A stretch of 64,000 nt of DNA, taken from positions 372,001 through 436,000 of the forward strand of contig NZ_RPHB01000001.1 in assembly GCF_019343195.1 (NCBI RefSeq), given 5' to 3'. Every line of letters starts with the position of its first letter. Positions within the stretch are counted from its first letter, which is position 1. This DNA is from Arthrospiribacter ruber (GTDB taxonomy: Bacteria; Bacteroidota; Bacteroidia; Cytophagales; Cyclobacteriaceae). The translations under genes and the position numbers were made by a program. This document shows, piece by piece, positions 18,204 to 26,896 of this stretch. The notes below the pieces were generated by a model. The model made no database searches. It was not told the origin of the DNA and saw only the letters and a list, made by a program, of their open reading frames with translations.

Positions 18204-18235
18204 TTTTAGCAGCTTCATTTGGGTAGTTGCTAAAA
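18204..18235 (+). repeat. Inverted repeat upstream of the ROK kinase
   Basis: TTTTAGCA (18204-18211) and TGCTAAAA (18228-18235) form an 8-bp stem with a 16-base loop, about 40 bases before the kinase ATG. The arms share TTAGCA/TGCTAA with the inner palindrome in front of lacI. There is no T run, so it is more likely a binding site or leader structure than a terminator. Confidence 0.45.
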
Positions 18236-18274
18236 ACTAGATTATAGACCTAAATTACTTTTAAAACCACAGAA

Positions 18275-19156
18275 ATGCCCCATAAAAGGATATTAGCTGG
18301 AGATATTGGAGGTTCCCATATTTCCATTGCGCTAATTGAAGAATCTTCTTCGGGAATGAAAATTTTAACATCTTCCCGGACAAACGTCGACTCCTCTGGT
18401 TCTAAAGAAGAGATTCTGACCCTTTGGTCAAAAGTTCTTGAACCACTGGTTAATAGCAATCCGGAAATATTGATTGGCTTGGCAATGCCAGCTCCATTTG
18501 ATTATAAAAATGGCGTTTGTTGGATTAAAGACCAGGGTAAATTTTTGAGTCTGTATGGAGTAAATTTGAAACAGGAGCTTGCAAACAGGCTTTCCATTTC
18601 ATCTGAAAATTTGTTTTTTGTCAATGATGCGGAAGCTTTTTTGAGAGGGGAGGCTTATTGTGGAAAAGCTCAAGGTTACCAAAATGTCTTAGGCTTGACT
18701 TTAGGTTCGGGTTTGGGTTCATCATTTAAGTTTGGAGAAGAGTTTTCGGATGGAGCCTTATGGTCCAAGTCATTCAAAGAGGGAATAGCAGAGGATTACC
18801 TCGGTACGGGGTGGTTTTTGAATAAAGGAGAGGCCATCTTTGGAGAAAAACTATCAGGGGTCAAAGAGCTTGTGGAGACCCTTCCAAAGGATGAAGTAAA
18901 ATCCATTTTTAAAGAATATGCGGCCAATCTAGCGGTGTTTTTGTGGGAGAGTAATCAGAAATATGAGTTGAATCATGTGGTTTTTGGAGGGAATATATGC
19001 AAAGCTTCATTTTTGTTTGAAGAGGAATTGAAATTAGAACTACAAAAATTGGGAAGTAATTTGTCATTTGATTTTTCGGAATTAGGAGAAATGTCAGCAT
19101 TGTACGGCGTAATCAGCTCACTAGCCGAAGAGGACAATGAACTGGTCAATCCTTAG
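18275..19156 (+). CDS. ROK-family sugar kinase (zinc motif absent)
   Basis: A 293-residue actin-fold kinase of the ROK family. The N terminus has the phosphate loop AGDIGGSHISIAL, a GLAMPAPFDYKNGV segment equals the usual G-x-PGP region, FFVNDAEAFLRGEA carries the catalytic Asp, and LGLTLGSGLGSSF is the second phosphate loop. The zinc-binding GH...CxCGxxGCxE loop typical of ROK kinases is deleted and replaced by ALWSKSFKEGIAEDYLGTGWF. Actin-fold ends with VVFGGNI. In context it may phosphorylate the sugar released by the linked SusCD/GH18 system, for example GlcNAc or glucose; substrate is inference. It ends 15 bases from a convergent gene. Confidence 0.82.
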   Translation: MPHKRILAGDIGGSHISIALIEESSSGMKILTSSRTNVDSSGSKEEILTLWSKVLEPLVNSNPEILIGLAMPAPFDYKNGVCWIKDQGKFLSLYGVNLKQELANRLSISSENLFFVNDAEAFLRGEAYCGKAQGYQNVLGLTLGSGLGSSFKFGEEFSDGALWSKSFKEGIAEDYLGTGWFLNKGEAIFGEKLSGVKELVETLPKDEVKSIFKEYAANLAVFLWESNQKYELNHVVFGGNICKASFLFEEELKLELQKLGSNLSFDFSELGEMSALYGVISSLAEEDNELVNP

Positions 19157-19171
19157 GCCTTCCAAAAATGG

Positions 19172-20512
19172 TTAATGCTGCACCAAAGCCTCATGCCCTT
19201 TGACTTTTTCCAGAATCATTTTTCCGATTTTTCTTCCTTGGACTACACCTTCCTCAATGGCATCTCTAAAATGTATGCCTCCATATAGCCTGGAAATTGC
19301 AGCTTCTGCGGCTGCTTCCTCAAATGATCCAAAAGCCCTTTCAGGAAGCCCAAAATAGACCTCCGAGGTATCGATAAATTCGAAATTTTCCCCGAAAAAA
19401 TCGGTCAGAATCACCGAACTGAGTGTTGATACAACAGAATGCCCGCTGGTATACTCAGGGAATGGTGGAGTCTGAAGCAGTGGCCTCCAGTTGTTGTCCA
19501 AGTATTTGGTGATGGCTGATTCGGGTCTTATGCGGTCAGAATCGTACTTTTCTTCCCAACAGCTGATAAAAGCATCGTGCAATCCAGCTGCCACTAAAGC
19601 ATGAATGTAGAGGGTTTCATTCCAGTCCAGATTAGCCTGTTGTGCAGCAATCCCAGTAATTCCTATCCAGTGTCCTCCTGGAGAGATTTTTTTTATACCA
19701 ATAGCCATGTGCCCTGAATATTGGACCATAAATGGATTGCAATCCCAGAAATTGGCAATCAACTTTTGTTCATTAGAAAGTTGGGAAGTTACCTCATACA
19801 CTTCTGTCATTTGCCTGTGAAATGAACTTTCCTCATCCAAAGAAAACACTGCTGGAGGAGTAGGTTTGAAGTTGCTCAATTCATCAAGAAAAAAGGGTGT
19901 GATGGTTCTCCATTCCGGTTCTACAGCAGCCATATAGGCGGGAGGAGTAGGGTACCAGTATCCCTCCCCCTTTTTTGGTGAGTACCTTGTAAGGGTACTT
20001 AGCTGTGCATAGTTGTCGTTTTTCGCTTTTACCATTACGGTAGTGGCCACTTGCAGGGCAAATTTCTTATTATGCTCCAAATGCTGCTTTTTCAGCTTTT
20101 TACTCTTTACATAGTCTTTTTCCAATTCTGACTTTGCCTGGGAAAGTGATGCCCCTGATGGCATTATTTGACTGCCTACTTCCAACATCGCAAAAACAGC
20201 ACAAAAATAAGGATCAATATTTTCAGGGATTTCAAAGTTAATTTCCGGCTTACTGTTTATGTGATTTGCCAAACTATTGTCCAAGTGTTTGTTTTCTGCA
20301 AGTTCCCATGCAAGATGTGCAGCAAGCGTTGTGTATGCATAAAAGCGCGCAGCTGCCGGTGGCGAAGCTACATCAGTTACCATGACTTCTGTGATCTTAA
20401 AAAGATTGTCAATATAAAGCTGGGTAGGGGGTATTCCTTTTGTTTGGCTTGCCAATGGCATTCCGGTCAAAATTAAGGTTAAGAAAAAGCAATATCGAAA
20501 TAGTAACAGCAT
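19172..20512 (-). CDS. Vanadium-dependent haloperoxidase / PAP2-like protein
   Basis: A 446-residue exported protein with a signal peptide (LLLFRYCFFLTLILTGMPLAS). The C-terminal third has the vanadate/phosphate-binding residues of the haloperoxidase/acid-phosphatase fold: KYDSDRIRPESA (Lys...Arg-Pro), PEYTSGHSVVS (SGH) and SRLYGGIHFRDA (Arg and the active His). Proteins of this class can oxidise halides with peroxide or act as phosphatases; sequence alone does not decide. Its ATG overlaps the stop of the FG-GAP gene upstream, indicating coupled translation. Such pairs with FG-GAP/ASPIC proteins are a recurring, functionally undefined arrangement in marine Bacteroidota (from general knowledge). 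Confidence 0.85.
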   Translation of the reverse strand: MLLLFRYCFFLTLILTGMPLASQTKGIPPTQLYIDNLFKITEVMVTDVASPPAAARFYAYTTLAAHLAWELAENKHLDNSLANHINSKPEINFEIPENIDPYFCAVFAMLEVGSQIMPSGASLSQAKSELEKDYVKSKKLKKQHLEHNKKFALQVATTVMVKAKNDNYAQLSTLTRYSPKKGEGYWYPTPPAYMAAVEPEWRTITPFFLDELSNFKPTPPAVFSLDEESSFHRQMTEVYEVTSQLSNEQKLIANFWDCNPFMVQYSGHMAIGIKKISPGGHWIGITGIAAQQANLDWNETLYIHALVAAGLHDAFISCWEEKYDSDRIRPESAITKYLDNNWRPLLQTPPFPEYTSGHSVVSTLSSVILTDFFGENFEFIDTSEVYFGLPERAFGSFEEAAAEAAISRLYGGIHFRDAIEEGVVQGRKIGKMILEKVKGHEALVQH

Positions 20513-23500
20513 TATGGATTGAGCTCAATGGCCTGAATGGCCCCGTTGTTTACTCCAAAATAATACTTTTTTGGTTGTGAAGGCAAATTTACAATGGATT
20601 TGACATCTCCATATAGCCGGAGCCCAGACTTTTGTTGGTCTATGTAATCAAATTCACCATCGCCTTTGCCTCTAAAAAGCTGGCCATAACTGGCATCAAT
20701 GACACCCAGCCTTAACCTTATTTGAGATTGATTTCCTGCCAAAAGTAGATCAGGATTACCGTCTTCATCAAAATCCAAAACCTGAATGGCATAAACAGGA
20801 GCAAATTGTGCCTCAATTGGAAGTGGAGTGGCTTCAAATAAGCCTCCATTGTTGATCAAAACCATTGACCTCAATTCGTTAGCTTTCAGGATGGATGCTT
20901 TTTTAAGCCCCTCTTTTCCCAACACCTTTTCTATTGTGGCATTTGCATAAGATTCGTAATCGGTAAACTTGCTTCTCATGCTGTACATCTGATCCAAAAG
21001 CTCGTCCCGGCTTGGAAAAGGATATTCTTTACCTTGTATAAAATAACTTAAAATAGGATCTATCGAAGAGTTGTCATCAAAATCGCCGAAATAGAGGCTA
21101 AGTGGTTCGTCTGAAGATGGGTTAAATTGTGAATTCAAGCCAAAATTTCCAGCTATTACGTCCATTTTTCCATCATTATTGAAATCGCCTGCCTCTAATT
21201 TCGTCCACCAGCCTAGAGGGTTATCGGGAAGGTATTCCAAGCTTTTGTCCTGAAATTTTTCACCTTCAGTATTTTCAAGAAATATGATTGGGGTATATTC
21301 TCCTGCCAAAATCAAGTCCTTTCTTCCATTACCATTTAAATCAAGGACTGCTACATCTCTGATCATACCCAGCTTGCCGCCTTCCGGAAGTGCCATTTCT
21401 GAAATATCTGAAAAATTCCCTCTACCATCATTTAATAAAAGAATGCTTTTGGGCGATTCGGGATATTTTCCAGGAACAATCCTACCTGCCACAAATAGGT
21501 CTAAATGTCCGTCTCCATCAAAGTCAAAAGAGACTACCTTGGACGCACTTGACCTGATTCTGGGGAGCTTGTCGGCGCTTATCTTTAAATTGCCTTGCCC
21601 GTCATTGAGGTATAACCTGTCCTGTAAAGATTCATCGCTGCTTAAGTAATCATGGTATCCTCCGCTCGCGATGTAAAGATCCAGAAGACCATCTCCATCA
21701 GCGTCAAAAAAGACCGCACTGGCATCTGTGAATTCTTCGTCGGATTCAAACACGCTGTAAGTTTTCCATTCACCATTTTCTTGGCGGAACATTTTACCTG
21801 GATAACCTTTAGTGCCCCCTACAAATACTTCTTCCAAGCCATTACCACTTACGTCTCCGGCAGCCATTATAGGGCCGATATAGGAGGGCATTTCAAGCAA
21901 CATGGGCTCTCTTTTGAAATCGTTGAAACCATATTCCTCATGTCGGTAAGGAATTGGATTTGCTCCGTTGGTAAAAATGGGTTTGGGTTTTTCGTAGGTC
22001 TGATGACCCATGGAAGCTTCATTTTCTTTGATGGAAAGTGTGGTATTGACTTTAGGATTTTGGATCACAGAAGACTTTCCTCCAGGCCAAATCACTTTTA
22101 TAGAATCGATTTTGGAATTTCCTCCCAGTCCAAAATGCAAAGTTGTACTCACAGAGGATTGGAAACCCCTTACGGGTGACTGTTCCTGAAAGTAATTGCC
22201 TTCTGAGGTGTATACTGTTACTTTGCTTCCAATTCCTGATGTGTTGCCTGAATTTCCTTCCAGTTTTACTTTGATAAAATAGTTTTCAGCTGGATGGTTG
22301 TTCCTGTAAATAGAAGCAGCTTGGTTGATATTGTTGACGATCAGATCAAGTTTTCCATCATTATTTAAGTCTGCATAGACAGCGCCACTTGAGAAATTGG
22401 GCTGGTGCAATCCGGCATCTCTAGTGTGATTTTGGAAGGTGAGATTGCCAGTATTCCCGAAAAAATAATTGGAGATGGGCGTAGAACTCATGGAAGTAAC
22501 CAAGTGAAGTGTGTCCGCTTTTTCTCCTGCTACAGCTGTTTTGAAGTAATAATCTCCTTTGTATTTTAAAAAATCCCTGTTAGTATAATCTCGATAATAT
22601 CCGTTGGTGACAAAGAGGTCCTTGTGCCCATCATTGTCCGCATCAAAAAACAAAGCAGACCAGGACCAATCTGTGTTGGAAATCCCCGAGAGCTGACCGA
22701 TTTCGCTGAACATTCCTTCTCCATGATTTAAATGGAGCATATTTCTCATATTTTGGTGATAAAATCCGCGATTGACCATCAGGGCATACTGTTCATAGTT
22801 CTCCGGGCCATAGAGTAGTTTTTGCCGCTTGTTATCTTCTGGAAGCATGTCCAAAGTAAAAATGTCAGGAAGGCCGTCATTGTTCATATCAGCAATGTCC
22901 AGGCCCATGGAAAAATGGGAGATATGCTGCAAGTAATCAGGCAATCTGTCTGAGAAAGTACCATCTCCATTATTAATATAAAGGTAGTCGGGCTCTATGT
23001 AATCATTGCTTACATACAGGTCAATCCAGCCGTCACCATTCAGATCAGAAGCTACTACTCCAAGCCCGAAACCTAAGGCAGAACCTTTTATGCCCGCTTC
23101 TTGGGTGATGTCTGTGAATTTTCCCCCATCATTTCTGTACAATTTATCACCTGCAAAGGGATGCCTTTTTTGCCTTGCATCGTCAAATTCTATTTCATTG
23201 ATGACTTCTATATGGTGATTAAGCAAATACAGGTCAAGGTCACCGTCATTGTCAAAATCAAAAAAAAGGGCTTGGGTAGAATTGGAAGGGTCATCTAAGC
23301 CGTAGTCTTTGGCTGACTCTACAAAGGTAAGGTCTCCCTGGTTGATAAATAGCTCGTTTCTTCGGCTATCCAGGTTTCCATTTCCGGAGTAGCACACATA
23401 AATATCCAAAAGGCCATCTCCATTGATATCCACCACGCTCACTCCTGTAGTCCATGATTTTTTGCCTCCAACTCCTGCAGACTTGGTAATATCTCTGAAT

Positions 23501-23799
23501 TTGAAATCACCAAGGTTGAGGTACAGTTTGTTTTCTGTCATGTTTCCGGTGAAAAAAATATCCTCCAAACCGTCATTGTTGAAGTCCCCTACAGCCACTC
23601 CACCTCCATTATAAAAGTACTCGTAAGTCAGGATGTTGTTGCTTTTGTCTTCTGTAAGTTTGTTATTGAAACTGACCCCTGACTTTCTCGAAGAGATGGA
23701 TTCAAAATAAGCAGACTTGTTTGCTGGAATTTCTCCAAATGGAATCACTCCGGCAAAAAGCAATATTGAAATAAGTAGAAAATACACTGTAAACTTCAT
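20512..23799 (-). CDS. Large FG-GAP/VCBS repeat protein with ASPIC/UnbV domain
   Basis: A 1095-residue exported protein with an N-terminal signal (YFLLISILLFAGVIPFG). It contains at least thirteen Asp-rich FG-GAP-type calcium-binding loops, e.g. GDFNNDGLEDIFFTGN, DINGDGLLDIYVCYSG, DLNGDGWIDLYVSND, DADNDGHKDLFVTNGYY and, in the second half, DADGDGLLDLYIASGGYH and DFNNDGKMDVIAGNFG. This suggests two beta propellers separated by an ASPIC/UnbV domain (GSKVTVYTSEGNYFQEQSPV, IDSIKVIWPGG). Probably on the cell surface or in the periplasm. It lies between a ROK regulator 28 bases upstream and the haloperoxidase gene, with which it overlaps. Biochemical role is unknown; glycan binding or scaffolding is a guess. 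Confidence 0.88.
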   Translation of the reverse strand: MKFTVYFLLISILLFAGVIPFGEIPANKSAYFESISSRKSGVSFNNKLTEDKSNNILTYEYFYNGGGVAVGDFNNDGLEDIFFTGNMTENKLYLNLGDFKFRDITKSAGVGGKKSWTTGVSVVDINGDGLLDIYVCYSGNGNLDSRRNELFINQGDLTFVESAKDYGLDDPSNSTQALFFDFDNDGDLDLYLLNHHIEVINEIEFDDARQKRHPFAGDKLYRNDGGKFTDITQEAGIKGSALGFGLGVVASDLNGDGWIDLYVSNDYIEPDYLYINNGDGTFSDRLPDYLQHISHFSMGLDIADMNNDGLPDIFTLDMLPEDNKRQKLLYGPENYEQYALMVNRGFYHQNMRNMLHLNHGEGMFSEIGQLSGISNTDWSWSALFFDADNDGHKDLFVTNGYYRDYTNRDFLKYKGDYYFKTAVAGEKADTLHLVTSMSSTPISNYFFGNTGNLTFQNHTRDAGLHQPNFSSGAVYADLNNDGKLDLIVNNINQAASIYRNNHPAENYFIKVKLEGNSGNTSGIGSKVTVYTSEGNYFQEQSPVRGFQSSVSTTLHFGLGGNSKIDSIKVIWPGGKSSVIQNPKVNTTLSIKENEASMGHQTYEKPKPIFTNGANPIPYRHEEYGFNDFKREPMLLEMPSYIGPIMAAGDVSGNGLEEVFVGGTKGYPGKMFRQENGEWKTYSVFESDEEFTDASAVFFDADGDGLLDLYIASGGYHDYLSSDESLQDRLYLNDGQGNLKISADKLPRIRSSASKVVSFDFDGDGHLDLFVAGRIVPGKYPESPKSILLLNDGRGNFSDISEMALPEGGKLGMIRDVAVLDLNGNGRKDLILAGEYTPIIFLENTEGEKFQDKSLEYLPDNPLGWWTKLEAGDFNNDGKMDVIAGNFGLNSQFNPSSDEPLSLYFGDFDDNSSIDPILSYFIQGKEYPFPSRDELLDQMYSMRSKFTDYESYANATIEKVLGKEGLKKASILKANELRSMVLINNGGLFEATPLPIEAQFAPVYAIQVLDFDEDGNPDLLLAGNQSQIRLRLGVIDASYGQLFRGKGDGEFDYIDQQKSGLRLYGDVKSIVNLPSQPKKYYFGVNNGAIQAIELNP

Positions 23800-23827
23800 A
23801 CTGCACTCAGGTCTTAATTTTTCTTTC

Positions 23828-25066
23828 CTAAGCCTGGAAAATTTCTTCGAATATTTTTTCGTTGACTACTGCCACTCCTCCAAGCAGTCCCACTTCTTTG
23901 CCAAGTTTATAGATAGTAAGGTCGGTACTTTCCCTCGTTTTAGGCATGCTATAAATATTCAAAGCTTGTTGAATTGGTATAGTCAGGTACTGTTTGGCTT
24001 CTGCCACAGATCCACCCAATATGATAAGCTCTGGATTTAGGAGTTGCAAGAGGATAGAAATTCCTCTTCCCAGAAAGAGACCTGCTTCGGATAGAATGGT
24101 GATGGCACGCTGATCTCCTGCCAATGCGGCTTCTACCACTAAAGCCGGTTCTATTTCATGATCATTTTCCTTGACCATTCTGGCCAAAATGGAGTCTTCG
24201 TCAAGCTGTATGGCTTCATTGGCCATTTTAACTATGGCAGTTCCTGATGCGACTGTTTCCAGGCTGGTGTTTTTATTGATTGAATTGTTTTCGCTGTTTT
24301 CAAAAATAGGAGAGTGGCTGAATTCTCCCGCAAAGCCAGATGCCCCATGATAAAGTTTGCCATCTATTATGATACCTATACCGATTCCCCAGCCTATAAA
24401 TATGCCGAGCACATTTTTATGGGATTCTTTTTGGCCAAACTTAAACTCCGCTAATGTCATGGCCCGGGCATCATTTTCCAAGAAAACCTGCCTACCTAAT
24501 TTTGACTCGAAGTTTTCCAACAAACTTTTTTTACCAAACTTTAAATAGGTATGGTTGACACCGTTAGCTGAATCAATCAAACCCGGCATGGAGATACCTA
24601 TGGCTATAATCTTGTTTTCAGAAACTCCGGACTTTTTTTTATGCTCTTCAATGAACTCACAAATTTTGTCAAAAGTCTCTTTTTCATTGTTGAGCTGGAG
24701 TTTCAGTATTTCAGGTTCAGTCACAGAATTGTTGAGGCTGTTGTATATCGCCACGCGTGTTCTGAATTTATTGATATCGACTGACACTATGTAGAAAGCA
24801 TCCTCAGCAAGTCTGTACAGGTCCGGTTTTCTTCCTCCTTGGGATTCCGCTCTGCCATGTTTGATGACTTCTCCTGAGTTCATCAGATCGCTCAACAGAG
24901 AGTTTACGGTGGGTAAGCTTATACCGACTTCATTGCACATTTCTCCTGCAGTGTTGCTGCCTTTTGTATATAAATTCTTGATCAGCTTTAATTTGTTGAT
25001 GTAGCTTTTCATTTCTACTACACCATCAGCTTTTTCGAGTGATTTCTTCGGGTTAATTAGGTTCAT
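23828..25066 (-). CDS. ROK-family transcriptional regulator (NagC/XylR type)
   Basis: A 412-residue regulator: an N-terminal winged helix-turn-helix (about residues 25-85; TAGEMCNEVGISLPTVNSLLSDL) followed by a ROK sugar-sensing domain (GISMPGLIDSANGV, LENDARAMTLAEFKFGQ, GIFIGWGIGIGIIIDGKLYHG, GFAGEFSHSP). The zinc-binding CxCGxxGCxE loop is missing its cysteines (ENSENNSINKNTSLETVASG). It probably controls its own operon with the FG-GAP and haloperoxidase genes in response to a sugar. An in-frame start at Met-19 (MKSYINKLKLIKNLY) would remove 18 residues; the longer form is given because nothing excludes it. Confidence 0.88.
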   Translation of the reverse strand: MNLINPKKSLEKADGVVEMKSYINKLKLIKNLYTKGSNTAGEMCNEVGISLPTVNSLLSDLMNSGEVIKHGRAESQGGRKPDLYRLAEDAFYIVSVDINKFRTRVAIYNSLNNSVTEPEILKLQLNNEKETFDKICEFIEEHKKKSGVSENKIIAIGISMPGLIDSANGVNHTYLKFGKKSLLENFESKLGRQVFLENDARAMTLAEFKFGQKESHKNVLGIFIGWGIGIGIIIDGKLYHGASGFAGEFSHSPIFENSENNSINKNTSLETVASGTAIVKMANEAIQLDEDSILARMVKENDHEIEPALVVEAALAGDQRAITILSEAGLFLGRGISILLQLLNPELIILGGSVAEAKQYLTIPIQQALNIYSMPKTRESTDLTIYKLGKEVGLLGGVAVVNEKIFEEIFQA

Positions 25067-25203
25067 GTGTTAAAAATTTAGATCAAATAAGTAAAAATTT
25101 ATAGAATAATAAAATGGCTTAAGTAAAAAAATAGATGATACTATCAAAAACTCGATTAAAATCTGGTCAATTTTTAAAAATTTAAGGGAGGGTTATCGAA
25201 ATT

Positions 25204-25240
25204 AAAGGAGAAAGCCACCGCTAAGGTGGCTTTCTCCTTT
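25204..25240 (-). terminator. Strong terminator of the YXWGXW-like gene
   Basis: Perfect 16-bp stem with a 5-base loop (25220-25224); the arms are 25204-25219 and 25225-25240 with core GCCACC/GGTGGC. It lies just beyond the stop of the gene that ends at 25245 and is T-rich on the minus strand. Confidence 0.9.
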
Positions 25241-25244
25241 AATT

Positions 25245-26651
25245 TTAATTCCCTCCTCTGCCTGAAGAGCTTCTGCCTGAAGAGCTTCTGGAGCTGGTTC
25301 CTGATGAACTGCTCCTGCTAGGTGCAGATCTGACCGCAGGGGAGCTTTGTCTGCTTGAAGATCCACTGCTCACCCTAGGGCTACTTTGCCTGCTCGGAGC
25401 GCTGCTTCTTACTGCCGGACTGCTGGATCTATTTGATGATCCTCCGCTTCTGACAGCAGGAGAACTGCTTCTTGATTGCGAACCACTTCTTACCGCAGGA
25501 GAACTTGACCTTTGGTTTTGCTGAGGCCGTACAGTTGAGCTATTTTGATTTCTGTTGCTTCTTTGGTTGACCGCTGGGGCAGAAGACCTTTGATTGGTTC
25601 CTGATTGCTGTACCCTGGAATTGTTTCTTTGAGCAGGGCTAGTTGCAGTTTGGTTGCTTCTTGAAGATCCAGAACCCCTGATAGCTTCTCTGTTGGTATT
25701 TCTGGTAGCAGGAGCAGCAGTTCTGCTTTGACTCTGTGGGGTACTCTGAATCCTTGTTCCTTGAGTGTTACCCCTAGTAGCAGACCCTGCACTCTGAACA
25801 GCCTGGTTGTTTCTGCTATTTTGAGCATTCTGATTGATCCTACTTCTTCTGTCAGTGTTCTTAAACTCGTCCGCGGTAATTGCTCTTTGAGGCCTTGCTG
25901 CATCATTTACTGATCTGGAGGAAGCTACCTGAGGTCTATACACACTGAGGGTATTGTTGTTCAAGGTGTTTCGTCCAGGTCTATTGGTTTCATTGACCTG
26001 ATATACCGGGACATTTGATCTGGTAGTTCTTTGAAGCTCAGTTCTAGACGGACCTGTATAATATGTGGTATTATTGTTTACGTAGGTATTGTTGATGATG
26101 GTGGTTTTGTTATACACATTCACCACATTGTGACTAGGGATAAAGTATCTGTGGAAATACCTAGCTCTGAACCTTCTTTGAGGTAAAAAGACCCAGTGTC
26201 TTGCTGGCATGTAAATACCAATGTTTACGTGCATGCCAGGGCCTAAAGGAGCCCATCCATAGTATCCTCCACCGGTTCTCCAGCTGACCCAAGCCGGTCC
26301 CCACTCATATCCGGGAACCCAGGCCCAACCGTAGAAGTCACTCCAGAACCACCTTCCATAATGGAAAGGGGCCCATCCCCATACGTAATTGGACACCCAA
26401 GTATTGCCAAAATTGGTCATGGTCCAGTAGCCATTGGTTACATAAGGCTGGAAGTTGGCATCTACATAAGGTACCCAAACATAGCCATGATTAGGGTCCA
26501 TTACCCAGTCTCCGTATGGTGCAAGTTCATTATAGAATATCTGAAATGAAACACTACCATTGTGAGGGGCTGCATCAGCTCTCTGGAACAGAGCCATACC
26601 GACGCCTAGCATCAGCACCATGCATATTCGATATAGGATTGTAGTTTTCAT
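25245..26651 (-). CDS. YXWGXW/DUF6600-like exported protein with Ser/Arg-rich repeat tail
   Basis: A 468-residue exported protein. After a signal peptide (MVLMLGVGMALFQRADA) comes a Trp/Tyr/Gly-rich domain to about residue 180 with repeated motifs such as YGDWVMDPNHGYVWVPY, VWGWAPFHYGRWFW, YGWAWVPGYEWGPAWVSW and YYGWAPLGPG, the style of DUF6600/YXWGXW proteins. A short Asn/Tyr linker follows (NVVNVYNKTTIINNTYVNN). The last 230 residues are low complexity, Ser/Arg/Gln/Asn-rich and strongly basic, with several copies of SSPAVRSG-like units and ending in a Ser/Arg/Gly run. Function is unknown; a cell-surface or nucleic-acid/polyanion-binding role would fit the basic tail but is speculation. Confidence 0.8.
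   Translation of the reverse strand: MKTTILYRICMVLMLGVGMALFQRADAAPHNGSVSFQIFYNELAPYGDWVMDPNHGYVWVPYVDANFQPYVTNGYWTMTNFGNTWVSNYVWGWAPFHYGRWFWSDFYGWAWVPGYEWGPAWVSWRTGGGYYGWAPLGPGMHVNIGIYMPARHWVFLPQRRFRARYFHRYFIPSHNVVNVYNKTTIINNTYVNNNTTYYTGPSRTELQRTTRSNVPVYQVNETNRPGRNTLNNNTLSVYRPQVASSRSVNDAARPQRAITADEFKNTDRRSRINQNAQNSRNNQAVQSAGSATRGNTQGTRIQSTPQSQSRTAAPATRNTNREAIRGSGSSRSNQTATSPAQRNNSRVQQSGTNQRSSAPAVNQRSNRNQNSSTVRPQQNQRSSSPAVRSGSQSRSSSPAVRSGGSSNRSSSPAVRSSAPSRQSSPRVSSGSSSRQSSPAVRSAPSRSSSSGTSSRSSSGRSSSGRGGN
25250..25510 (-). repeat. Degenerate in-gene repeats encoding SSPAVRS units
   Basis: Within the 3' end of the YXWGXW-like gene, near-identical segments encode SSPAVRS at least four times (and the variants SAPAV, SSPRVSS) with spacers of 5-12 residues. 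They are imperfect coding repeats, not a CRISPR array. Confidence 0.7.
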
Positions 26652-26737
26652 GATAATAGGATTTAGTGTGTTTGGTTGATTTTACGCTAAAAAATGAAAT
26701 TAAGTTTTGTTAAAATTTTAATAAAAAGAATAAAAAA

Positions 26738-26759
26738 TTAGCAAAACCGTTTTAGCAAA
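26738..26759. repeat. Tandem TTAGCAAA sites upstream of the YXWGXW-like gene
   Basis: Two copies of TTAGCAAA-like sequence (TTAGCAAAA and TTTAGCAAA) flank a short palindromic centre AAAACCGTTTT, about 90 bases upstream of the gene starting at 26651. This may be a regulator site; the identity is unknown. Confidence 0.35.
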
Positions 26760-26868
26760 TTTTCATATTGATAATGGTTTCGGAGAAAATGAAAAAAATC
26801 TATCCTGTATATCAATAACTTAAGCGGAGTGGGATTGGCAATAAGAAAAGTTCCACTGTTAAACATAA

Positions 26869-26894
26869 AAAAATCCGGGAATTCCCGGATTTTT
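26869..26894 (-). terminator. Terminator of the Lacal_2735-family gene
   Basis: A 26-base perfect palindrome with GC-rich core TCCGGGAATTCCCGGA (26874-26889) flanked by A5 and T5. It lies three bases past the stop of the small gene and could act in both directions. Confidence 0.85.
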
Positions 26895-26896
26895 GA

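Noticed and set aside
21652-22179. 175-residue open frame on the plus strand
   Set aside because: Antisense shadow of the FG-GAP gene, whose repeated Asp loops prove the minus-strand frame.
25250-25510. Regularly spaced repeats that could suggest a CRISPR array near an orphan Cas6
   Set aside because: They are imperfect, lie in a coding frame encoding SSPAVRS units, vary in spacing and are 19 kb from the Cas6 gene.
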